Of a stretch of DNA of 50,712 bases, positions 39,430-47,601 are shown in pieces (positions within the stretch are counted from its first letter, which is position 1; each line of letters begins with the position of its first letter). Source of the DNA: a virus. The DNA lies in the IMG/VR virus record IMGVR_UViG_3300009034_000055, positions 1 to 50,712 of that record; one strand, given 5' to 3'. The translations under genes were made by a program, and so were the position numbers. A model generated the notes under the pieces. That model searched no databases. It worked only from the letters and a program-made list of their open reading frames with translations, and was not told where the DNA came from.

Positions 39430-39989
39430 TTATGCTATAATAAAATCAATAATTATTTGACCCCTTCTTAAATCTAACCACATCAATAACTGCTCTATTT
39501 CTCGTTCAGGCGTAAACCATAATGCCTCATAGCTAATAGTACAGTCATATTTTCTTATAGCTGCTGTATATTTATTTACTAAAGAAACCGCCTGTGCAAT
39601 ATTTTGTGGTGAATCATTCCAAAATTCATTTTTCTGTATCATTGACCATATTATATCAAAAAAATTACGTTTTACAAATACAATACGTACTTTTGGTAAT
39701 AATTTCTTGGCCCTTTGCACTTTAAATAAATGACTAGGCGTCTTTTCTACTATATATTTTGCTGGTTCACACAACTTTAATGCAGTATTCAATTTTTCAA
39801 GAATTTCACTATCTGATAATCCTGCGCTACAAATAACCCCGTTTCTCTAGTATCACGTACCTTCTTCATCCCTAGCATTTCAGGTAATAGTAACCTGCAT
39901 TCAGGATGACTACTTATAATTGAATGTACCCAAGTTGTGCCCGATCTTGGTATACCAACAATAAATATTAGTTTACTGCCATCTATCAT
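39430..39989 (-). pseudogene. Sulfotransferase split by a frame disruption
   Basis: The first frame (39989-39789, 66 residues) starts MIDGSKLIFIVGIPRSGTTWVHSIISSHPE, the PAPS-binding loop of sulfotransferases. It stops early. The rest is in the -1 frame and ends at 39430: SAGLSDSEILEKLNTALKL, KYIVEKTPSH, then FVKRNFFDIIWSMIQKNEFWND, matching the 3'-phosphate-binding 'EKTPSH' and 'R-P-D---S' regions. The frames join best at the GGGG of 39840-39837, which would need one more G. Rejoined length about 186 residues, short for the family. It could be a decayed gene, a sequencing indel or a slippage switch. Possible role: sulfating the glycan made by the neighbours. Confidence 0.65.
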
Positions 39990-40842
39990 TATAAATACTT
40001 AAATATTGCTGGGCAGTTTTTTCCACATTAAACTCATCTAAGATTTTATCGCGTAACCACTCGCTTAAGTTAGCATCATATTTTTCTATCTCATACCGTA
40101 AAGATTCGCAAGTAAATGTTGTTTGCCCCTTTAATCGTCCTGTAAAATTATCTTGCTTTAATATATCAAATGATTCTTGATTTACTATCCCACCACCACA
40201 AAATTCATGCATATAATACGGACGATAATCTGCTGATATCACATTTCTTCCGCATGCCATGGATTCTAACGCCCCACGACCAAAAGAAATAACTAAATCA
40301 ACTTCGTTAATTAATCCAATAATATCACTTACATGTATATCTATCATTAAAACCTCAAAATCTTTACAAGCTGCCTTAACTATCTCTTTTGCTGCACCAC
40401 CATAATTAGGCGATGATAAATACAACACTCGCTTTAGTTTTTTGTTTATTGGTTTATTAGGAAAAAACTTAACACAATCAATACCATTTCGAATCACTTG
40501 GTAATTCCCTTGTGCAATTTCTTCTGACACAGCAACGTATGCATCTGCACCCAAAGGAAAAAATTCTATATCAACAACTTTGCTATGCGATGTAAAAATA
40601 CGAAAAATATCTTCCGGTATCCTACTAAAGCATGGTGTATGGTTTACTATTGCAAAATCATAAATATTATCTATCTTAGTAACAACTGAACAAAATTCTG
40701 AGACCTTTTCACTCATTATTCCAGGATGATTAGTATAAATATCAACAGTATGCGATTTTATTAACTCTTTAGCTAATGCGTACGTCCAAGCCTCAGTACC
40801 ATATCTATAATGCATCGAATTATTTGTAATAAGTATTCTCAT
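39973..40842 (-). CDS. GT4-like glycosyltransferase
   Basis: 289 residues with a GT-B plan. The N-terminal half (MRILITNNSMHYRYGTEAWTYALAKELIKSHTVDIYTNHP) holds the acceptor-side loop; the C-terminal half has RVLYLSSPNYGGAAKEIVKAACKDFEVLMIDIHVS, EVDLVISFGRGALESMACGRNVISADYRP, the donor-nucleotide site with an E-S-M-A-C-G step. The usual E-x7-E is reduced to a single Glu. Overlaps the sulfotransferase start by 17 bases, so they are one operon. Confidence 0.75.
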   Translation of the reverse strand: MRILITNNSMHYRYGTEAWTYALAKELIKSHTVDIYTNHPGIMSEKVSEFCSVVTKIDNIYDFAIVNHTPCFSRIPEDIFRIFTSHSKVVDIEFFPLGADAYVAVSEEIAQGNYQVIRNGIDCVKFFPNKPINKKLKRVLYLSSPNYGGAAKEIVKAACKDFEVLMIDIHVSDIIGLINEVDLVISFGRGALESMACGRNVISADYRPYYMHEFCGGGIVNQESFDILKQDNFTGRLKGQTTFTCESLRYEIEKYDANLSEWLRDKILDEFNVEKTAQQYLSIYNDRWQ

Positions 40843-40845
40843 ATC

Positions 40846-41673
40846 CTATGCTCTACATGCTGCATCTGCATTTTCTTTACCTTCCCATGTAGAACGCCCT
40901 TCACCTAAATGTTTAACTCGATATGGTATAGATACTACAGCTTTACCCATATTCTTAATACATGTCTCAGCATCCCTTGTCACCCACTCATCAAATCCAA
41001 TATATGGACGGACCCAATGACCACCTTGAAATGGTACCATCTTCTGTATATCAGAAACCCGCATCACTAAATGACAACCAGACGTAATTGGCTTTAAAAA
41101 TGCCATACCATATGCAGGCAAAGTAAATACCTGTGTCACTTGTAATCTACAATCATGGTACCCACTTACTATACCAATAGTAGGGTGATCATTAAGTATC
41201 TGTATATATTCACTAATCCTACTACATAGCTGAATATCATCATCCATAAAAACTACATGTGTATACTCATGTAACCTATGCACAATACTTATATTTAATG
41301 CTTCGCATATTCCCACACGTTTATTAACATAACTAATTTCTACATTTTTTAACTGTAGATCATCTGGCAATACACAAATACCATCAACTGTAATTATTAC
41401 ATCAGCTTTAATATCATTATATTCGTTTATCGACCTAATTGTTTTTTCTAGTAAATCATTCCGTGTTCCTAACGTTATAACAGATATCAATACTCTTCTA
41501 TCCATCAAATATATTGGTTGATAATTATCGCATTTCCTCCGATTAAAATTCAGTACCACCATACGGGTACCCTCAAATCGCTTTTTACGTTCATCTATAC
41601 ACTCATAAATACAAAAGCTTTTTAAATTAGTAGCATTATAAAATCTATATCTACATGTTATACATACACACAT
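40846..41673 (-). CDS. GT2-like glycosyltransferase with Cys-rich N-terminus
   Basis: 275 residues. Residues 1-55 contain clustered Cys (MCVCITCRYRFY..., SFCIYECIDERKKR, RRKCDNYQP), a small metal-binding domain of the kind found alone in other bacteria. The GT-A domain follows: VLISVITLGTRNDLLEKTIRSINEYNDIKADVIITVDG, VGICEALNISIVHRL, VVFMDDDIQL (metal-binding DDD), and a late GGHWVRPYIGFDEWVTRDAE region. The start is the ATG at 41673 that overlaps the previous stop as TAATG. Confidence 0.75.
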   Translation of the reverse strand: MCVCITCRYRFYNATNLKSFCIYECIDERKKRFEGTRMVVLNFNRRKCDNYQPIYLMDRRVLISVITLGTRNDLLEKTIRSINEYNDIKADVIITVDGICVLPDDLQLKNVEISYVNKRVGICEALNISIVHRLHEYTHVVFMDDDIQLCSRISEYIQILNDHPTIGIVSGYHDCRLQVTQVFTLPAYGMAFLKPITSGCHLVMRVSDIQKMVPFQGGHWVRPYIGFDEWVTRDAETCIKNMGKAVVSIPYRVKHLGEGRSTWEGKENADAACRA

Positions 41674-44537
41674 TATGCATATTTCCCTTCGTATGGCTCG
41701 CACATCCCATTAATTTGCGCATTTATCAATATTTTAAAATCTTCTGCACACTCTATACGTATAACACGTGTACCCTGCTGATCCATCTGTGGTCCTTGCT
41801 TTGCCGCTACAATATTCCAAGTTATCTCAAATCCACGGTTTAACATTCTCAATGCTTCACTATAATAGGTCATACCATCTATTTGCATATGATCAGCAAC
41901 ACCTAGAAAATACTCACGATACGCTTTAATTACCTCCTCACACATAGTATGTTGCCTAGGAGTAGGACGCCCACCACTAGCCTCTATCTCATAACGCGCC
42001 ATGTGAATCTGATCCCTCATCATAAGGAACCTACCTAGCCGACGTTCTGGGTTTTCCTGTCTATCCCGAAGTAACAAATTAATATTTCTATGAAACCTAC
42101 CCCGCCGAATCTCTTCAGTTAAATATCCATTATGTGCAATTTCTATATCATCTAATAACATTGCTGGTTGCACAGATTTATTTATCTCGGTCTCAACATG
42201 CTCATGTATAATCCCGTAAAATTGCACACCTTTACCAGTACGCCAAATCCGAACAGGTAAATCAGGTTTAAAGCAATTTACAGGTTGTACACTAAAATGA
42301 TGCTGCCTAATAGCATACCCAGTATATACATTATCTTTTAAGTATTTTCTAAGATTCTCAGACAACAACAAAATCTCATCGCTATCAATCCATACCACCC
42401 AATCTGTATCAATATATTTAAGTGTTTCATTCCTAGCTTGTGCAAACCCTACATCAAGCGGATTAGGTCCAATATATACCCTATTTGTATACTGTTTTGC
42501 TATTGATATAGTGCTATCAGACGATCCAGTATCAACTATTACTATATCATCTACTATATGCTGTACACTTTTTAAAGCCTGATGTAACATACTTTCACAG
42601 TCTTTTACAATCATACTTAGTGTTACTGTTTGACGTGGACTTTGTATTGCCAATTTTCTCTCTATATTAATTTGCCCAGTACGTCGATTACTGCTCATAA
42701 TATATGACACAAAATGCCACCCAATTATACCTCCAGCACGGCTCTTTCCAGCATAACCAACACTAATAGAATACCCACTTTTTGCCCCCAATAAATCTGT
42801 AAGATCTGCACGTTCTAAATTCCACATCCATCCTTCAAGAGCACTAGCCGAATATGTATCAACAATATCAGGTACTAAATCACCCCATTCACCTGTTGGA
42901 GTTGATATAATTATTGTACCACCATTAATTACCGACTTTTCAAGCAAATCAATAAATACATGTGGTTCCTTTTGCAGGTGTAGCACATCCAAACTCAATA
43001 CACAATCACACTTTTCACTACGATACACCCATTCAGATAGTGCATAAAAAGATACATTCTCCGGTACACCTTCCACACATGCCAATTCTTGTAGTCCCTT
43101 TATTTTTTCATCAACTATATCTGTCCCTATAAACTGTATACTCGGAAAAACTTCAGCTAACCCAAATATATATTGCCCAATATCACAACCATAATCCAAT
43201 ACAGTTTTTACTTCTCTCCCATGCTTAACCAAATCAGAAATTACTTTTTTAGCATACTCTAGTTTAACATTATTTCGATACTGTGCAATCCCAGCAATAC
43301 TATCAATCTGTGGTTTACACTTTTCAAATTGCTCTTTAAACTTACCTTTATCAAAAGATATTGCTTCCTGATTTTTTATTTTTATACACATATACTCATC
43401 ATTATAAAATGAAAAATGCCTTAGCATTCTATCTTCATTATTAGTTTGCTCAGCAAAGTAATCAAATATATTTGATTCCCATTCTGCTGCAACATCCGAC
43501 CAATCCATACTACTAGAACGTTTATACCCCAATTCTATAAACTGCTCACGTTTTACGTCATCACCTACTAATATAAGCAATTCTCGAATAAACTTCGCTT
43601 TATACTCTTGAGTTGCTGCATTACCATCAATAAACACACCCGCGTCACCCAATGTCTCAGGCAAAGCCCCTAACCTACTTGTAAGCACCACCACACCTGC
43701 GCACATACATTCTATCGCACTGATACAGGATATTTCCTCAAATCCCGTAGGATACGCATATACCGCCGCCTCTTCATAATGCTTATATAATACGTGCTTT
43801 GGTAAACTTCCCAAATTAGTACAATTAGGCAACTGCTCAATACGTCCCCACAACGCCTCATAATATGCTTTCATCTCTGGTACTGTATGATCGTACCCTG
43901 CGACATACAAATGTATTTCAGGATCAATTCGCAACAATTGTTCCATTATTCCATTAATGCCAACTAAATTCTCAAGACCTCGCTCTGGTCGTGCAGCATA
44001 CATAAGTTTCTTTGGGTTCTTCTTACTTCCACCTTTCCCAAAATCACTAAGCGTAATACCATTCCTAGTTTGCCACATCGCCTCCTTCGGTATTTTTAAC
44101 GTATCAACTTGTTGATCAATATGAAACTTACTCAAACCTGTTATACAATTAAGGTTCCACAATACTTTATGAATCTGCGCTCGCAACGGCTTAACAGCCA
44201 AATCATGATTCCATAATATTGTCATTTTCGCTTTATTCGGAACACCAAGTATACTTGAATTCCGCTGGACAATTAAAACATCATGCTGACAATTCTGAAT
44301 AAAATTTACTGCGTCTTGAATTGGTCGATAAGTTACCCCGTTATGCAAACCCGGCCCACCCGTTTTCGGATTTAAGCAATTAGAAAATACAGTTACAACA
44401 TGCCCCCTTTGTACAAGCTCTTCTGACAATTTCACCGCTGCTGTTTCCGAACCACCTAGACTATGTCGTGTCAAACTACCACCACTAAATTCCATGCCAG
44501 GTACAATAAACACAATACTTAGTTTTATCCCTTTCAT
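41673..44537 (-). CDS. Trifunctional GT4 - methyltransferase - GT2 enzyme
   Basis: 954 residues. 1-360: GT4 glycosyltransferase (SLGGSETAAVKLSEELVQRGH, AARPERGLENL, and E-x-x-C-I-S-A-I-E-C-M-C-A-G at 267-280, the E-x7-E-like donor site). 425-610: SAM methyltransferase (VLDYGCDIGQYIFGLA, FIGTDI, CDCVLSLDVLHLQ, GGTIIISTP). 640-900: GT2 (LSMIVKDCESMLHQAL, DIVIVDTGSSDSTISIA, WVVWIDSDE with the DSD metal site at 718-720). It could build and cap a short methylated glycan by itself. The fourth part (about 900-954) is small and unassigned. Its stop overlaps the next GT gene start. Confidence 0.82.
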   Translation of the reverse strand: MKGIKLSIVFIVPGMEFSGGSLTRHSLGGSETAAVKLSEELVQRGHVVTVFSNCLNPKTGGPGLHNGVTYRPIQDAVNFIQNCQHDVLIVQRNSSILGVPNKAKMTILWNHDLAVKPLRAQIHKVLWNLNCITGLSKFHIDQQVDTLKIPKEAMWQTRNGITLSDFGKGGSKKNPKKLMYAARPERGLENLVGINGIMEQLLRIDPEIHLYVAGYDHTVPEMKAYYEALWGRIEQLPNCTNLGSLPKHVLYKHYEEAAVYAYPTGFEEISCISAIECMCAGVVVLTSRLGALPETLGDAGVFIDGNAATQEYKAKFIRELLILVGDDVKREQFIELGYKRSSSMDWSDVAAEWESNIFDYFAEQTNNEDRMLRHFSFYNDEYMCIKIKNQEAISFDKGKFKEQFEKCKPQIDSIAGIAQYRNNVKLEYAKKVISDLVKHGREVKTVLDYGCDIGQYIFGLAEVFPSIQFIGTDIVDEKIKGLQELACVEGVPENVSFYALSEWVYRSEKCDCVLSLDVLHLQKEPHVFIDLLEKSVINGGTIIISTPTGEWGDLVPDIVDTYSASALEGWMWNLERADLTDLLGAKSGYSISVGYAGKSRAGGIIGWHFVSYIMSSNRRTGQINIERKLAIQSPRQTVTLSMIVKDCESMLHQALKSVQHIVDDIVIVDTGSSDSTISIAKQYTNRVYIGPNPLDVGFAQARNETLKYIDTDWVVWIDSDEILLLSENLRKYLKDNVYTGYAIRQHHFSVQPVNCFKPDLPVRIWRTGKGVQFYGIIHEHVETEINKSVQPAMLLDDIEIAHNGYLTEEIRRGRFHRNINLLLRDRQENPERRLGRFLMMRDQIHMARYEIEASGGRPTPRQHTMCEEVIKAYREYFLGVADHMQIDGMTYYSEALRMLNRGFEITWNIVAAKQGPQMDQQGTRVIRIECAEDFKILINAQINGMCEPYEGKYA

Positions 44538-44570
44538 ACGCTTCTCTGCTCCTCTGCTACAATCTTTACA

Positions 44571-45611
44571 TTAATACCATCTAAACCCGTCTTTTACTTT
44601 ACGATATAACCATAAATAATCACGAACTACATTCGGCTTACCCCATCGCTTTTCTGCAACTCTTCTACAGTCTATAGAGTTAATATTCTTAATCTTATCA
44701 TCATCACGTAAATAATCTACAAACTGCTGTTCATCTTTAACCAATAGCCCAGTAATACCATGCTCTACAGTGTGCGACATAGCCCCTCTATCATATACCA
44801 ATACAGGGCACCCGCACATCAAAGCTTCCATATTTTTATAACTCGTAATTTCCATCTGATTTACTGGGTAAACCAACGCTTTCGCTTTTTGTAGACATTC
44901 TATCTTAACCTCATCAGAAACACTACCCAAATACTCTATGTCACCAATTGACTGCCGTATCACTTCATTTTGATAACTTTCTGGATCACTCGCAACACCC
45001 TTACCACCAATTATTTTTAATTTAACACCAGCTTCTCGACAAATTCTAATAGCGTCTAAACACCCCTTCTCATAGGACAACTTACCCACAAAAACAAACC
45101 AATCCTCCCTTTTTACATCTGGGTTGTATTGATATTTTTGAGTATCGACTAATATTGTTTCTTGTACAATCGACTCTTGTTGATACACGTCCATAAATCT
45201 TACTTTTGACCACTCAGATAAACTAATAACATTATGATGTGGTTGAGGAAATTTTGCAATGTAGGGGTCGTGCCAATACACACTAATAGTAGGTGCATCT
45301 AAGCCCTCTATCCGTGAATACCAATGTTGGTGTGTTAAATCATGTATTACACCATACTGATCATTTTTAATTTGCTGTAAATTATTTAATACAGCCTCCT
45401 GCTCTCTACCAAGATCAGAAGTAGCATCAAACCCAACAGAAAAAAGGGTAACGCCCATAGGTGGGACAGTACCCTTTGCAGCAAATAATACCACATTACC
45501 GCCTTGACGCCTCAGCTCATCAGCAAAATCCCAAGCCAAACGCTCCATACCACCATAACATAAATCTGGTGTAACAGCAAAAGCCAAAGCACTCTGCACC
45601 ATAATTTTCAT
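44571..45611 (-). CDS. GT4-like glycosyltransferase
   Basis: 346 residues with the GT-B fold of family 4: GGMERLAWDFADELRRQGGNVVLFA near the N-terminus, a WYSRIEGLDAPTISVYWHDPYI acceptor segment, then FVGKLSYEKGCLDAIRICREAGVKLKIIGG, LQKAKALVYPVNQMEITSYKNMEALMCGCPVLVYDRG (the E...E donor-binding step) and HTVEHGITGLLV. It probably starts the glycan chain or adds to it. First enzyme of the carbohydrate block downstream of the capsid genes. Confidence 0.83.
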   Translation of the reverse strand: MKIMVQSALAFAVTPDLCYGGMERLAWDFADELRRQGGNVVLFAAKGTVPPMGVTLFSVGFDATSDLGREQEAVLNNLQQIKNDQYGVIHDLTHQHWYSRIEGLDAPTISVYWHDPYIAKFPQPHHNVISLSEWSKVRFMDVYQQESIVQETILVDTQKYQYNPDVKREDWFVFVGKLSYEKGCLDAIRICREAGVKLKIIGGKGVASDPESYQNEVIRQSIGDIEYLGSVSDEVKIECLQKAKALVYPVNQMEITSYKNMEALMCGCPVLVYDRGAMSHTVEHGITGLLVKDEQQFVDYLRDDDKIKNINSIDCRRVAEKRWGKPNVVRDYLWLYRKVKDGFRWY

Positions 45612-45618
45612 AGTGCTT

Positions 45619-45774
45619 TTAATCCTTTTGTATTTTTCTTATTACAGATCTACCTCCCTCAAACTTTTCCAATAATCTAATAATCTCCTCATACTGCACA
45701 GCCACTTTACGCTCAAATTCTACAATACGTGTTTCTAATCGTGCAATTCGTTTTCTAACACTTACTATTTCCAT
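45619..45774 (-). CDS. Short coiled-coil protein
   Basis: 51 residues from the ATG at 45774 (GGGGGG four bases upstream): MEIVSVRKRIARLETRIVEFERKVAVQYEEIIRLLEKFEGG, a continuous charged helix with a heptad of hydrophobics, ending VIRKIQKD. The frame is open upstream but that part has no ribosome site. It probably oligomerises; phages often have such small proteins as fibre-base or assembly factors. Confidence 0.5.
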   Translation of the reverse strand: MEIVSVRKRIARLETRIVEFERKVAVQYEEIIRLLEKFEGGRSVIRKIQKD

Positions 45775-45790
45775 ATGCCCCCCAATATAC

Positions 45791-46066
45791 CTATGCCAAA
45801 CTACCAGTCGCCAAAAACATAGACGTACCATCACTAAATAATGCAACTTTTCTTGTAGTGTCAAACTGCATTATTCCAGCGGCTGGAATAACTGTAACAG
45901 CAGAAGCAACATTTATAACTCTAAGAGAAGCCGATCCCACTGTATAACCAGATATTGTTCCCACTTCTGTAGTTAATGCCCCCAAAGAATTAGTAATGCT
46001 CGTAATTCCACTATCATCATTATCCTGTGATCTAGCACTTTTATATAACGCCCAAATACTACGCAT
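45791..46066 (-). CDS. Small structural-type protein with re-used C-terminal module
   Basis: 91 residues. The N-terminal 30 (MRSIWALYKSARSQDNDDSG) are unlike others; the C-terminal ~60 (GYTVGSASLRVINVASAVTVIP-AGI-QFDTTRKVALFSDGTSMFLATGSLA) are almost the same as the end of the tail protein at 23834-24316. It sits just after the capsid gene. GAGGG about nine bases before the ATG. The shared end is probably an interaction or capping module. Confidence 0.55.
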   Translation of the reverse strand: MRSIWALYKSARSQDNDDSGITSITNSLGALTTEVGTISGYTVGSASLRVINVASAVTVIPAAGIMQFDTTRKVALFSDGTSMFLATGSLA

Positions 46067-46120
46067 ATTTATATCCCTCTATAATTTGCATATTATTTAC
46101 TACTAAAACTTTATAATGTA

Positions 46121-46152
46121 TGTTGGTGAGCGAGGAGCGTCTCTCACCAACA
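46121..46152 (-). promoter_or_regulatory. Stable stem-loop after the capsid gene
   Basis: A perfect 10-bp stem (TGTTGGTGAG/CTCACCAACA) with a 12-base loop, located in the 146-bp gap after the major capsid gene. There is no strong run of T after it on the minus strand, so partial termination or protection of the capsid mRNA end are both possible. A small CTCCGGAG palindrome follows. Confidence 0.6.
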
Positions 46153-46212
46153 ATCTCCGGAGATGGTTACAGCACACCTACTACCACTCCATGCGCACAT
46201 AATCAATCACTT

Positions 46213-47181
46213 TTACTGACTAGAACCCACACCAGTCCTCAAAAATCCCAAATTACTATCCACAATTTTCTCATCCTGATAATACCCAACATGTAAGTCT
46301 TGTCTCCCTGTTTTATCGTCCATCGGAAAAGTTCTTACTTGCATATGCGGAACACCTTCGATCATCCATCTAAAAGAATACCCAAATGTAGGTTCCTCTT
46401 TACTTGGTGTAGGAGGGGCATAAAACAAAAGTACATTGTCATTCCAAATCTTAGAGAGTGCCATAGTCGCCCCCTCAGCCGCTGAATTACGATATGCACC
46501 ACCCACCAATACGTTTTCTATTTCCAACAAATCCCGTACATGCGCTACCCTGGGTATGCCACCACCATGAGGAAAGATCAGGGTTTGTATCTTTTCAGAG
46601 TCCCTAAACTTACGCCAAGAAGCTTTACCAAATACAATACCATTCGGCATATATCCAGTGAGATCTTCAAACGTAGCTATGTCCCCCTGCAAATCTAAAT
46701 ACGGATCTGCATTACTAGTACCCCATGCTGATGCCGTAGTAGTCGAACTTCCTACATTCGAAGTGCTATTTACCTGATTTGCAACACGAAGCTCGTAATT
46801 AATATTCAATATATTAGTTAGAAATCGCGCACGAATTATCTGTGTATTCAATGCCGCATCTGCATTCTTCAATTCCTCCCTAGTTAGATATGTCCCAAGT
46901 GCATGATTTTTTGCATAATAACCGTCACTAGAAACATCAAACGAAATATAATTAGGAAGCCGTCCAGGACTCCTATAATCTGGCTCGTCTCTAAACATAT
47001 CCCCCTGATCCATTTTATAGAATCGATCCGATTGTTTGTCTACTGGAACAATCGGCATAATCATATTAGCAATAAAACCCCTCGGTTGGTAATTAATAAC
47101 CACCTGACTCAATGCTGCATCAATATGCACATCACTTGGATCAAGATCATATTGTTTTACAGTAAAAATATCACTACTCAT
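46213..47181 (-). CDS. Major capsid protein
   Basis: A 322-residue capsid protein, expected HK97 fold: helical N-arm (DPSDVHIDAALSQVVINYQPRGFIANMIMPIVPVDKQSDRFYKMDQGDMFRD), GYYAKNHALGTYLTREELKNAD, the spine helix (LNTQIIRARFLTNILNINYELRVANQV), a P-domain (GYMPNGIVFGKASWRKFRDSEKI) and an E-loop end (EPTFGYSFRWMIEGVPHMQVRTFP). It is between the decoration and glycan genes. The third ATG (47181) has GGGGGA seven bases upstream; the first ATG at 47196 has only a weak site. Confidence 0.88.
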   Translation of the reverse strand: MSSDIFTVKQYDLDPSDVHIDAALSQVVINYQPRGFIANMIMPIVPVDKQSDRFYKMDQGDMFRDEPDYRSPGRLPNYISFDVSSDGYYAKNHALGTYLTREELKNADAALNTQIIRARFLTNILNINYELRVANQVNSTSNVGSSTTTASAWGTSNADPYLDLQGDIATFEDLTGYMPNGIVFGKASWRKFRDSEKIQTLIFPHGGGIPRVAHVRDLLEIENVLVGGAYRNSAAEGATMALSKIWNDNVLLFYAPPTPSKEEPTFGYSFRWMIEGVPHMQVRTFPMDDKTGRQDLHVGYYQDEKIVDSNLGFLRTGVGSSQ

Positions 47182-47210
47182 ATCCATATCCCCCATATTC
47201 TTTACAAATA

Positions 47211-47588
47211 CTATGCAAGTGCACTAATAGCATTTGAACAATTCAGTACCGTTGTTGCTATCATCCCAGACGCACAGCCATCAACAATAAATCCAAATGT
47301 TTTTGTACCAGAAGTAGCAACAGTCGCCCAACCAGAATCAGCTACGCTAAGTAAATCCCCATACGAACAAGCGCCGCCAACACGTATTTTTGAAACCCCT
47401 ATCGCTGCAACATTTGCATGTTGTGCTGATTCTGGTTTATTTTGTAGTACACCTGCACAATCTGAACCAGCAGTATCAGTAATATTTACTTTATTATCAC
47501 CAGTCAACTTTACACAGTAAAATTGTAGGCCGCTAAGATCAGCAGCAGCCAATGCCGGAAACCCCATCTGTTGTCTCTCGTAAGCCAT
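47211..47588 (-). CDS. Capsid decoration protein, DUF2190 type
   Basis: 125 residues with the DUF2190/decoration pattern: AAADLSGLQFYCVKLTGDNKVNITDTAGSDCAGVLQNKPESAQHANVAAIGVSKIRVGGACSYGDLLSVADSG. It should bind the outside of the capsid lattice at threefold or related sites. AAAGGAG seven bases before the ATG. Order scaffold - decoration - capsid is standard for this phage type. Confidence 0.85.
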   Translation of the reverse strand: MAYERQQMGFPALAAADLSGLQFYCVKLTGDNKVNITDTAGSDCAGVLQNKPESAQHANVAAIGVSKIRVGGACSYGDLLSVADSGWATVATSGTKTFGFIVDGCASGMIATTVLNCSNAISALA

Positions 47589-47601
47589 AATTCACTCCTT
47601 T

